A program made the position numbers and the translations under genes. A stretch of 64,000 nt of DNA, taken from NCBI GenBank assembly GCA_037043455.1, contig JAWPHD010011268.1, positions 21,470-85,469 on the forward strand. The letters are read 5' to 3'. Shown here piece after piece: positions 22,501 to 32,279 of the stretch. A model generated the notes under the pieces. That model was not told the DNA's origin, did not search any database, and worked only from the letters and a program-made list of their open reading frames with translations. Position 1 is the first letter of the stretch. Every line of letters starts with the position of its first letter. Source of the stretch: Cyrtodaria siliqua. Taxonomy: Eukaryota; Mollusca; Bivalvia; Adapedonta; Hiatellidae.

Positions 22501-22996
22501 TGTGACTTATTATTAAAAAGACAAAAATTGTTTTTGGCTAAGAAATCCTCAATTGTCTTGCCTTTATCGTTTATATCTTTATAACCCCAGATGTAGTTGT
22601 GTGCATTAAAATCGCCCAAGAGTATAAAAGGTGATGGCAATTGTGCAACTAGGTGATTTAGATCTTTAGGGTCTAGTGAAGAACTAGGTGGTAAATATAA
22701 GAAACATATTGTTATGACTCTGTGCATAGTAACACTGACCGCAATAGCTTGCAAATTTGTTTTCAACGCAACAGGTCTGTGAGGAATGTTTCGATTAACG
22801 ATTATCGAAACTCCACCAGTCGCCTTGTCCCCGGTATCACAAATATAATTGTATAGTGAGTATTGTTTAAAAGATACCTTATCACTTGTCTTCAACAATG
22901 TTTCTTAAAGACAAAAGGCAATAGGGTTGTGTTCATTTAAAACTAAGCTGATTTCATCATAATTTGGTTTCAAACCTCGACAATTCCATTGAATGA
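19580..22996 (-). pseudogene. ORF2 of LINE copy G: endonuclease, RT, RNase H, broken
   Basis: Three open pieces on the minus strand. 22898-21432 covers the endonuclease and linker, with the same TAA before the catalytic Glu (22907-22905) as in copy F. At ~21470 a deletion joins NYRPIAL to DIGLRGRLPIF out of frame, so the early RT palm is lost. 21396-20392 has PQGS and YVDD and the thumb. A frameshift near 20395 separates it from 20395-19580, a complete RNase H (TDGS, AELKAIE, FSDS, PSHVGIPGND) and Cys/His motif. No function expected. Confidence 0.86.
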
Positions 22997-23014
22997 TCTT
23001 ATTAGATTTACCCA

Positions 23015-23107
23015 TTATTGAGCGCTAAGGCGATTTTTAATTTTATTTTTATTTTTGGCCTTAGATTTAGGAGAGGTCTTAGGAGACTCAAGCAGCGACA
23101 TCTCCAC
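23015..23107 (-). pseudogene. ORF1 C-terminal remnant of LINE copy G
   Basis: On the minus strand SLLESPKTSPKSKAKNKNKI and a stop match the C-terminal residues of ORF1 in copy B (4555-4635). It marks the 5' truncation point of copy G. Confidence 0.8.
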
Positions 23108-24330
23108 TTTTTGATCGAAAACCAAAAAGTAAGAGACACTGAAATGACCTAAATTTGATTGCCAAGTACAAAGTACCACAAATTCCACCGTGGACTTTGG
23201 AAACACCAACAATTATTTTTGATCTTTGTAATAATAACAAATCAAGTACAGACCCTACTGTCTTTCAAAGCAAATTTAATGAAATTAAATCGAAATACAT
23301 AAACTTTCAACATATATACACAGATGGCTCTAAAGATGGAGATAAGGTAGCTGCAGCAGCTGTTGTTCACAAACACAGCATAAAGAGCCGCCTGCCTGAC
23401 AAGGCCTCTATCTTTTCAGCTGAACTTAAGGCAACTTAAGGCAATTGAACTTGCCTTAACTTATATTCAGGAATCTGATGATGACCATTTTGTAATCTTT
23501 TCTGATTCCCTTTCATCTCTTCAAGCACTGGGTAATATGAAACATGATAACCCAGTTGTGCTTTAACTTTTAGAAAAGTACAATTCTCTTATAATTGATA
23601 ATGTCATTATTTTCTGCTGGCTTCCAAGCCATGTAGGAATACGTGGTAATGATAGAGCTGATAGTGCTGCCAAGGCAGCATTAGATTTACATATATCTAA
23701 TACCAAGTTACCTTATACTGATTTTAAAAGTTGTATTAACACATATATTCGTAACTCTTGGCAAACCGCTTGGGATTTGTCAGTTAACAATAAACTCCAT
23801 TCAATTAAACCGTTGCTTCTAGTAGACACATTCGTCGAGAGGAAGTTGTCCAAGCCCGGTGCAGAATAGGGCATACACGTTATACTCATTCATATTTATT
23901 ACAAGGTGAGCCATTGCCAGAATGTATACCCTGCTTTGCACCGTTAACGGTCAAACACATATTGTTGGAATGTGTATACTTTGATCCTATGCGTCAAAGG
24001 TACTACAATGTTAATACTATGACCGAGTTATTTAATACTATAGATTTTAGTCTAGTTTTAGATTTCCTGAAGGAAGTCAGAGTATATAAATCATTATAAT
24101 ATGTTCTTGTATATAATTACTTTTTATATACCCGTTTTCGGGCATTTGTTGATTTACATATATACTTTGTATTACTACCATATCATCCCTTATATTTTAA
24201 TATTTTTATCTTTAAATGTTTGCATTAATTTATAAATAATCCTTCATTTCATCATCATTCAATCAGTTTTTGCGCACAATATGACCTATTTATGTGTCGA
24301 CGTGCCGTAAAACACCATTATTTCATTCAT
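23108..24330 (+). mobile_element. LINE copy I: RNase H region, 3' UTR and tail
   Basis: Starts at TTTTTGATCGAAAACC (FDRKP) with an immediate internal deletion, then LNLIAKYKVPQIPPWTLETP, TDGS, and so on. Damaged by a 10-bp duplication near 23431 (AACTTAAGGC), a stop near 23564, and a deletion near 23814. 23914-24099 is still open over the Cys/His motif. 3' UTR and tail reach about 24330 (CATTATTTCATTCATT). Confidence 0.85.
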
Positions 24331-24702
24331 TATAATTGATAATGTTATTATTTTCTGCTGGCTTCCAAGTCATGTAGGAATACGTGGTAATGATAGAGCT
24401 GATAGTGCTGCTAAGGCAGCATTAGATTTACATATATATAATACCAAATTACCTTATACTGATTTTAAAAGTTGTATTAACACATATATTCGTAACTCTT
24501 GGCAAACCGCTTGGGATTTGTCTGTTAACAATAAACTCCATTCAATTAAACCGTTACTCGGAGAATGGCGTTCTTCTAGTAGACCCATTCGTCGAGGAAG
24601 TTGTCCTAGCCCGGTGCAGGATAGGGCATATACGTTATACTCATTCATATTTATTACAAGGTGAGCAATTACCAGAATGTATACCCTGCTTTGCACCGTT
24701 AA

Positions 24703-26194
24703 TGCACCTATCAATATTTTGCCCCAGGGGGGGGGGGGGGGGGGGGGGGGCGGGCGGCGGGCAGACCCCGGGGAATTAGACAATCCTTTCTTTTTGGGGT
24801 CTAATTCCCCACCCTAGAGCCAATAATTTTGTCTAAATCCCCATAGTGGGAGATGCTTAAATTGTGAATCAAATGCCCCGGGGGTGAAGCAAGCTAGCGC
24901 CAATATTGCCAGTTTAGCATTTTTCCACCATGAACTGGCTACAAATCAGCTAAAACAATGTCAGCAATTCGACAGTTTAAACAATGGTTTATGGAGAAAA
25001 ACCTAGCATCAATTAAATACTTTTGTATTCTGATAGTGATGGCCCCCTTTAGTAAGAGATCTCGTGCACAACAGATAAAACTTGAAGCTGCGTTCATGGA
25101 TCACATGTGCCCTTTTGTCACCAAAAAAATGCAATTGACATATATACAGGTGCGAATCTAAGTGCCTCCCCTATTTTGGTGCTCACTCGGTGAATTAAAA
25201 CTTGATAATCAACAAAAAGCAACAATTATCCTCTATTTAATTTGGGTCCTGGACATTTTTGTTAAGAAGGTAGCATAGGCCGTAGGGTTGCTTGAAACAT
25301 AGATTATTTTGCATTATTTTTATTACACCAACACCACAGCATACAGTACTGAAAGATTAAATTTGCTGGTATACAATTTAATAGTTCACAATTAATTACC
25401 TTTTTTGATATAACATTAACTGTTGCAGCATATTAAAAACCTGAAAAAAAGATGTACCAAAAAAGGAAAAAAGTGATTTATTCTTATATAAATGTTATTT
25501 ACAGTTTAATACACTGCCTACAAATATGAAGTTTATTTAGCATACAATATCGAAAACACAGCACACACAACTTTAATATCGCATGAACATACTGTTTTTA
25601 ATATTTCTATGAAATAACCAAAATGTACAAGGAGAGTATTAAATCCAAATAATGTGGCCAATGAGTGGGTCTATATTTTATATGAAATGGTAAAATTTAT
25701 TTACTTTTTATATTTAAACCTATATATTTTTGGAAATCAATTACATAAGGCTTAAAAACATTTTTTCTATTTTCGTAACAAATTCGTCTATCTTCCTTTG
25801 ATTGGGACCGTGAAGGTCATCGCGAAAACACACGACAATAGAATGGCATTACGAAGAAAATACTATACGTCAACAGAAATGAATAAGAACATTTCCTGTA
25901 TACCTTTAAATAGCTTAGACAGGTCTGGGGATATTACCCCAACCCAATCACACATGTCTTGGACAGAAAAATGTGATTTAAACGCTTCCATTTTTTTCAA
26001 AATTTCCGCCATTTTGTTAATACAAATGGTTTGTCTAAATCCCGGGTACCGAGTCGTAAAATCCGGCCAGTCTATTTCCCGGGACCCGGAATAATTCGGC
26101 GTGTCAAACTCCCGCCTATCGGGGACCGTCTTCTTGTCTAAAGTCCCCTGTATGCCCGCCGCCCCCCCCCTGGGGCAAAATATTGATAGGTGCA
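24703..26194. mobile_element. 1.49-kb DNA transposon with terminal inverted repeats and TAA target duplication
   Basis: Left end TGCACCTATCAATATTTTGC and right end (reverse complement) match over the first ~28 bases; similarity continues imperfectly through the G run and a GGGGA...TTAGACAA block to ~70 bp. The insertion site GTTAACGG in the LINE is split with TAA on both sides (24700-24702 and 26195-26197). A 3-bp TWA duplication is typical of PIF/Harbinger, but the termini do not decide the superfamily. No transposase is seen, so it is non-autonomous. The plus strand carries a ~24-base G run at ~24727-24750. Confidence 0.8.
25863..26020 (-). pseudogene. Short coding-like segment in the TIR transposon (captured exon or transposon ORF start)
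   Basis: On the minus strand, from the ATG near 26018: MAEILKKMEAFKSHFSVQDM then CDWVGVISPDLSKLFKGIQE. The pattern 'FSVQDMCDWVG..' vaguely resembles the first helices of a SAM domain. The upstream TIR-proximal DNA holds no convincing coding sequence. It could be a first exon whose continuation was lost. Not identified. Confidence 0.3.
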
Positions 26195-26221
26195 TAACGG
26201 TCAAACACATCTTATTGGAAT

Positions 26222-26223
26222 GT

Positions 26224-26259
<36 letters not shown>

Positions 26260-28293
26260 TCTTTATTTAAAGAAGGTTAACACATTATGACATACTATCA
26301 AGATATACACATCATATTTTCAATGCGGCCTTCTGCACATGAATTAACAAACATTTAGTGCTTTTAACAAATACACTAACAATAAAAACATTCAATCTTC
26401 GACAAACACTCAGTTATATTTGAATATAGAAGAAATCTAAGAAGTCTTACATAATGTACATATATATCCAAGCAAAAAAAAAAAAAAAATATCATTCATG
26501 TAATGTGCATTTTGCAATAAACATTTTATAATTATATTTAAATGACTGGATAGTAGGAAGAGAACGTATGTCGACCGGTATATTGTTCCAAACGTGTCGA
26601 CCAAAGTCGCTAAAGGTGTCTTTCATGTATTTAGTTAGCGGTTTTTGTGTAACAAGATCATTTCGTGTAGCTGATCTGAGATTATACCTATTATTACATG
26701 AGAATGTCAAAAGTTGTGATATGTAATTAGGAGCTAGGTTGTTTATTGATTTATATATCAACACACCAGTATGATAATGACATCTGTTATGAAAAGAAAG
26801 CCACTGAAGTTCAACGAACATATCCTTAGAATTAGTTCGAAAAGGTTTGTTTAATATTATTCTAGCTGCTCTTTTTTGAATTTTATGTATTTTATCTTCT
26901 ATTTTTTTGCTTTTACCCCATACAGTACAGCAATAATCAAATGTAGACATAATATAGGCATTATAAAACATAATTTTCATATCATATGTTAAATAGTAAG
27001 ATATACGTTTCAATAAGGCAATTTTAGAATTGAGTTTGGAACACATTTTCGCTATTTGTACATTCCAAGACAAAGTTCTGTCAACATAAACTCCAAGGAC
27101 CTTTTGAACTGCGACATTTTCTATACATAAACTATCAACAGTTAATTTCAATATATCCACGTTTGAGCTTGTGATTAGTTCCTATGACCATGCATTTAGT
27201 TTTCGCTGGATGTAATGACATATTATTCAAAATACACCACTTATTTATAATATTCAAACGATCTTGAAGTCTATTTTGTACATCCAAAATATTATAATCA
27301 GATTCGTATACTGTAGTATCATCTGCATAAATATCTGTATTTCCAGAGGTAGATGCGAATGCAATGTCATTTATGTACAATAGAAATAGCAATGGACCTA
27401 GTATTGATCCCTGAGGAACACCTGAAGTAACTTTAAGCATCTCGGATTTTAAAGTTTTAACCTTTATCAATTGTTTTCTATTCGAAAGATATGAATCAAA
27501 TAATTTAACGGTATTGTCTGAAAAATGGTAAAGTTTCAATTTGTGTATCAATATTCTATGGTCTACAAGATCGAATGCCTTTCTTAGATCAAGAAATACA
27601 GCTCCAAATATTTTTGAAATTGTTGGTAAGATTGAAATTGGACGATAATTACATGGGTCGTCTTTATTTCCATTTTTGTGTATAGGAATCACACAAGCCT
27701 CCTTAAAAGTATCAGGGAACACTCCCGTTTGTATGCTGTTATTTATGATTAAAGCTATGGAGGATGTTATGTAATCACCACAATATTTTAAAATTCTAGG
27801 ACCAACACCGTCTATACCTGTTGATTTGTTACTATCAAGTTTATCAATAAACTTTCTAACTTCAAAAGGTGTTATGAGTTTTATACTAAATGAAGCATAT
27901 TTCAATTTAATATCAAGTTGTTGCCGTAATTCAGAGAAATCTCCTTTTACAAAACTCGTCTTTTTAACAATGTTTGAAATATTTATAAAATGTTCATTTA
28001 ATGCATTAATAATATTTAATTGTCCTGATATGATATGATCATTTTTGATTAGCCTATCAGGAATTGAAATGCCTCCATTGTTTTCTTTTCCCGTTTTGGA
28101 AATGCTTTTTAAGTTTTTCCACATATATTTTGGGCTTTTATTTTCTTTAATAGCGTTGTTATAAAAGTTTTTCTTATTTTTCTTTATCATGGATGAAATT
28201 TTATTGCGTAATAATTTATATTGTTCAAACTGTTTTTCTTTATGTAGCTTATCTCTCTGATAAATAGCGTTCTTAATCTCATCAGTAAACCAC
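26222..28293 (-). mobile_element. CR1/L2-like LINE fragment with (ATT)n tail, inserted in LINE copy J
   Basis: Tail of ~11 AAT repeats on plus (26222-26256), then a short 3' UTR, then RT coding sequence on minus, truncated 5' at ~28293. The host sequence GAATGTGTAGAC is split, with TGTA found on both sides (26223-26226 and 28297-28300 approx.), a possible 4-bp target duplication. It is a second, unrelated LINE family: its RT has YADD and VPQGSILGP and no RNase H. Confidence 0.82.
26492..28292 (-). pseudogene. Reverse transcriptase of CR1/L2-like LINE, broken
   Basis: First open piece 28295-27135 begins WFTDEIKNAIYQRDKLHKEK (pre-RT region), contains SNKSTGIDG and NYRPISILPTISKI, then jumps to FLDLRKAFDLVDH, so about 50 residues of the fingers/palm are deleted; SGVPQGSILGPLLF and the catalytic YADD follow. 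A frameshift near 27150 leads to 27160-26492, the C-terminal domain (WGKSKKIEDKIHKIQKRAAR) ending at a stop. Inactive because of the deletion and frameshift. Confidence 0.85.
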
Positions 28294-28641
28294 AACTGTA
28301 GACTTTGATCCTATACGTCAAAGGTACTACAATGTTAATACTATGAAAGAGTTATTTGATACTGTAGATTTTAGTCTTGTTTTAGATTTCCTAAAAGAGA
28401 TCAGACTATATAAATCATTATAATGTGTTCTTATATATATTTACTTGTTTATATGCCCGTTGACGGGCATTTGTTGATTTACATACATAGTTTATATTAC
28501 ACCTTATCATCCCTTATTTTTTAATAGTTTTATCTTTATATATTTACACTAATTTTTAAATAATACTTCATTTTTCATCAATTTTTGCGCACAATATGAC
28601 CTATTTATGTGTCGACGTGCCGTAAAACACCATTCATTCAT

Positions 28642-28775
28642 AACTCGTCTATGGAATTGACATGCTTTTTATGTGCGATTTTATTTTGTCCAGTATATTT
28701 TTGAGTGGGTGACACTCAGATGAAATGTTGTATTATTATGTTCAAGAAATCCTATCGGATCTAAAATGTTAACCA
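28642..28775. other. Short unique spacer
   Basis: No feature recognised between the tail of LINE copy J and the SINE. Confidence 0.5.
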
Positions 28776-28788
28776 AAACTTGGAATGA

Positions 28789-29012
28789 ATTGAATTGAAT
28801 TGAATGTTGTTTAACGGCACAGCAACACAGTATAGGTTATTTAGAGCCGCATCAGAGAGAGGGGAAGGATACATAGGAATCCGGGAACCTGCCCTACTCT
28901 TATTATCGAATAGGTTCCTATGGTTCTTTTACGTGCTCGGAGGATAGACCGATACACGGGACCGCCCGGTTTACGTCCCCATCCGACGGACGAGGCTGAG
29001 GGAAAGTGTCTT
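28789..29012 (-). mobile_element. SINE with LINE-like 3' tail, 5'-truncated, 13-bp target duplication
   Basis: Flanked by AAACTTGGAATGA at 28776-28788 and 29013-29025. On the minus strand it ends GCTGTGCCGTTAAACAACAT followed by CAATT repeats. The body (ATACACGGGACCGCCCGGTT block) matches the SINE at 62010. The tRNA-like head is absent because of truncation. Confidence 0.85.
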
Positions 29013-29165
29013 AAACTTGGAATGACAAATAGAAAACAAAGTCAGTTAACATTGTCCGTGCGTTTATTTCTCTATTTGTTGATTGCTAAGTTGTCTGTTA
29101 CTAGGTTGCTAGTTCAGCACATCAGTTTCCTATGTATACATGAATCGCTATCTGATTAAACATAA

Positions 29166-29886
29166 ACATACACACATGTATACTGCTACACAATAAGTCA
29201 GTATTGCCGTGTACATATACGCATGTATAATGCTACACAATAAGTCAGTATTGCCATGCACATATACGCATGTATACTGCTACACAATAAGTCAGTATTG
29301 CTATGTACATATACACATGTATAGTATTGCCATGCATATATACGCATGTATACTGCTACACAATAAGTCAGTATTGCCATGTACATATACACATGTATGC
29401 TGCTACACAATAAGTCAGTATTGCCATGCACATATACGCATGTATACTGCTACACAATAAGTCAGTATTGCCATGTAAATATACACATGTATACTGCTAC
29501 ACAATAAGTCAGTATTGCCATGCACATATAAGCATGTATACTGCTACACAATAAGTCGGTATTGCCATGTTCATATACACATGTATACTGCTACACAATA
29601 AGTCAGTATTGCCATGCACATATAAGCATGTATACTGCTACACAATAAGTCAGTATTGCCATGTACATATACACATGTATACTGCTACACAATAAGTCGG
29701 TATTGCCATGCACATATAGGCATGTATACTGCTACACAATAAGTCAGTATTGCCATGTACATATACACATGTATACTGCTACACAATAAGTCAGTATTGC
29801 CATGCACATATACGCATGTATACTGCTTCACAATAAGTCAATAGTGCCTTGTACATATACACATGTATACTGCTACACAATATTTT
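29166..29886 (+). repeat. 47-bp minisatellite, about 15 copies
   Basis: Unit begins ATGTATACTGCTACACAATA and continues AGTCAGTATTGCCATG, CACATATACGC. Neighbouring units alternate between TGTACATATACAC and TGCACATATACGC, so a two-unit (94-bp) order is visible. One unit near 29320 is shortened. It ends where ACACAATA runs into unique sequence. Open frames across it are repeat artefacts. Confidence 0.9.
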
Positions 29887-30781
29887 CCGAAATTGACTAC
29901 TTTAAACTCAATATTGCATCTATGGGTGAGTTTTCAATTTCAGAAGTGCTTTCCTGGGGTTCCATGTACGATTTAATGGAATAGCCCAGACAATATTGCC
30001 ATGTACATAAGTTAAATCAGCTGAATGAAAATATACACTAGACAATACTTATAAGTACCCCAGTTTTAAATGCTAATAAAACATTTATTTTCATCATAAT
30101 TTGCTAAAGTTTAACACACTTTTTTTTTAAAGTGGCGACTGAATGTAATCCAATTATCAAATTGATTTATTTTCAATGTGAGTTGATGAATCGATTAAAA
30201 ATATATTGACGAGTTTCATAAGATTTTTTTTGTCAAAACTGTAAATTTCATTTAAAGCTATGAATGAAGCTATAAAAGTGCAATCTAGTGTACGCTGTTT
30301 CTGGTGTGTGTATACCAATGGCGTATTTGTTGTAAATACGTGTAATTATCTCTAAATATTTAAAATACACCAGATTTTATCATTTCAATTAACAAATTCA
30401 TTTCATAATTATCACAAAATTATAAGAACAAAACTGAATCATTGCAATTCATCTAAAAAAAACAACACACTACAGCTATGAGTATTTTTTTTCTTTGTTG
30501 GTTAGGAAACAATCATTTTTTATTCTAATGATAATAAGGCTTTGGAAAAAGTAACCCTACAGCCAAGATAAAATGATTCTTAACTGTTGAAATATTCTAT
30601 GATTAATACACTTAATAAAATACTGATAAAATAATTTAAAAAATATTTTTCAAATAAGAAAAAAAGATTGCTTGATAACCAACCCTATTTAACAAAAATA
30701 TTGATTGAGCAAAAGGTAAAATCAGTTCACAATATATAATAGTACCAGCACAATAAGTCCATTGAACATTCGCTTGTGTAA
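29887..30781. other. AT-rich non-genic stretch
   Basis: No coding sense, RNA gene or clear repeat seen. Confidence 0.5.
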
Positions 30782-30785
30782 TTAA

Positions 30786-30952
30786 CCCTTAGCCCACTAT
30801 GAATGTATAATGGACTGTCCTTTCTTTAAATTTAGACCATTCCATTTATGTTACAAAGGGGTGTTTGGTGATATGACGGATGAGCAGCCAGACATTACAA
30901 ACCCAGATCAGCCTGCGAGTTACTATTGTGGTTGCCTTTAGCAGGCTAATGG
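30786..30952. mobile_element. MITE, 167 bp, flanked by TTAA (piggyBac-type signature)
   Basis: TTAA at 30782-30785 and 30953-30956. Left terminus CCCTTAGCCCACTATGAAT, right terminus (reverse complement) CCATTAGCCTGCTAAAGG: imperfect inverted ends. TTAA duplication and a CCC-like terminus fit piggyBac-derived MITEs. No coding capacity. Confidence 0.7.
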
Positions 30953-30956
30953 TTAA

Positions 30957-31067
30957 GCAAACAAATAGGGAATAATACCAATAATTATCCTGTTAACAAA
31001 ACAGCTTACGTACAGTGCAAAAGATACAAAACATTATAAAATGAATGTATCGGTAGGACACAACACT
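30957..31067. other. Short spacer
   Basis: Nothing recognised. Confidence 0.4.
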
Positions 31068-31081
31068 TGATTTAGTACGAA

Positions 31082-31354
31082 TTGAATTGAATTGAATTGG
31101 GGTTTTAAGGCGCACCAACACATGAAAAGGTTATATGGCGCCTAAAAGGCATGAACATGCCAGGCTCATCTTCCATGTACATCGAGATAAAATATGGAAA
31201 ATGGGCCTAGAACCTTCTTACCCTGAACTGCAGAGTTGCTGCAAATTCTATCGTAGAAACTCCATTTACGCTGGAGCCACGTTATTGTTTTTCTGCCACT
31301 GCTCTTTTGATGCGAGCGAGATAGCACCTGAAACAATGCAGGGATCATGATGAA
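31082..31354 (-). mobile_element. SINE of a second type with 14-bp target duplication
   Basis: TGATTTAGTACGAA flanks it at 31068-31081 and 31355-31368. On minus, the 3' end reads TGTGTTGGTGCGCCTTAAAA then CAATT repeats, again like the LINE tail. The body (GAACTGCAGAGTTGCTGCAA on plus) is shared with 32494-32745 and differs from the 28789/62010 family. 273 bp. Confidence 0.82.
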
Positions 31355-31368
31355 TGATTTAGTACGAA

Positions 31369-31800
31369 GAAATAAGGGAAAGATGTCAGGTTATTTCAAC
31401 CAATGGGGCTACTGGTCGTGTTTTCTTCACCATTCGATAATTTCATTTGTTGTATTCCAGCAGTAAAACTGAATGTTATTTTTCATCATATTTTTAAACA
31501 GCAAAATCATGGCATTTCACTGAAAATATTTGACAAAACTGATAATTTTTAAAACAACTCATGTCATATTTTGTAATACAACTCATATATTGAGAACCGA
31601 TTTTACAGCTGTAACATATGACAAATAAATAAACACAACAACAGACGCTAACAAAGTTAGTAACTAATGATCAACCAGAGTTGTACATATTAATATGAGT
31701 ATGTTTATATCAAAATGGGGTGACGGGTGGGGTACTGTTACCAAACTGTAGGACACAAGAGTAATAAATAGAAACTTCAAGGGATATGTTATCAAATAAA
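31369..31800. other. AT-rich non-genic stretch
   Basis: No gene or repeat recognised. Confidence 0.5.
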
Positions 31801-31804
31801 TTAA

Positions 31805-32275
31805 AGGGGTTGATGCACTAACATTTATTTAAAAGGACTCTGAAAACTTGAAAAAAGCTGACAGAATTATCAAAATGCCATGAAAAATAAAGGAAACATC
31901 TTGGAACGATGACGTCATCACGCCTTTTTACCATATATGGCATATTGACAAAATACATTTTAAAGCAAAGAAAATCACTGCAAATTGATTAAAAATAAAT
32001 ACACAGATGTAAAATATATAAATTGTATTGTTATAATTCATCAGCAGTGATTTTCTTTGCTTTAAAAGACATTTTGTCAATATGCCATATATGGTAAGAA
32101 GGTGCGATGACATCATCGTTACAAGATGTTCACCTCCATTTATGTTTCTTTGCAAATTTTCAATAGGGCATATCTCCTTTATTTTTCAAGGCATTTTGAT
32201 AATTGTTTTGGCTTTTTTAAAGTTTTTCAGAGACCTTTGAAATAACCCTGGTTTGAAAATAGTGCATCAACCCCT
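31805..32275. mobile_element. Foldback MITE, ~471 bp, flanked by TTAA
   Basis: TTAA at 31801-31804 and 32276-32279. Termini AGGGGTTGATGCACTA and its reverse complement. Long inverted arms (for example CCATATATGGCATATTGACA at ~31931 and its inverse at ~32073; GATGACGTCATC at ~31909 against GATGACATCATCG at ~32107) meet near 32010-32030. TTAA target duplication suggests a piggyBac-mobilised element. No ORF of note. Confidence 0.82.
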
Positions 32276-32279
32276 TTAA

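Larger units (their letters stand above)
19354..23107 (-). mobile_element. LINE copy G, minus strand, ORF1 end to tail
   Basis: Begins (on plus) with AATGAATGAATGGTGTTTTACGG, the reverse of the family tail, and runs through RNase H, RT, endonuclease and the last ~30 codons of ORF1 (SLLESPKTSPKSKAKNKN). At 23107 it abuts plus-strand copy I. It is closest in sequence to copies A and B. It is the only copy in this orientation. Confidence 0.88.
24331..28641 (+). mobile_element. LINE copy J, 5'-truncated, carrying two nested elements
   Basis: Starts in RNase H (TATAATTGATAATGTTATT) at the tail of copy I. It is interrupted at 24703-26194 by a TIR transposon and at about 26226-28293 by another LINE. 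After each break the expected sequence resumes: TAACGGTCAAACACATC at 26195, then GTAGACTTTGATCC at 28297. It ends with the family 3' UTR and ATTCATTCAT at about 28632-28641. The whole RNase H end is readable once the inserts are skipped. Confidence 0.88.

Noticed and set aside
20392..22898. Copy G as a functional LINE ORF2
   Set aside because: A stop before the catalytic Glu, a deletion in the RT palm and a frameshift before RNase H break it.
25798..26094. 98-codon plus-strand frame in the TIR transposon
   Set aside because: Overlaps the more coding-like minus-strand segment and the TIR; no motif seen.
26492..28295. The CR1/L2-like RT as part of the same LINE family as copies A-J
   Set aside because: Different RT motifs (YADD, VPQGSILGP), no RNase H, (ATT)n rather than (ATTC)n tail, and opposite strand; it is a separate family.
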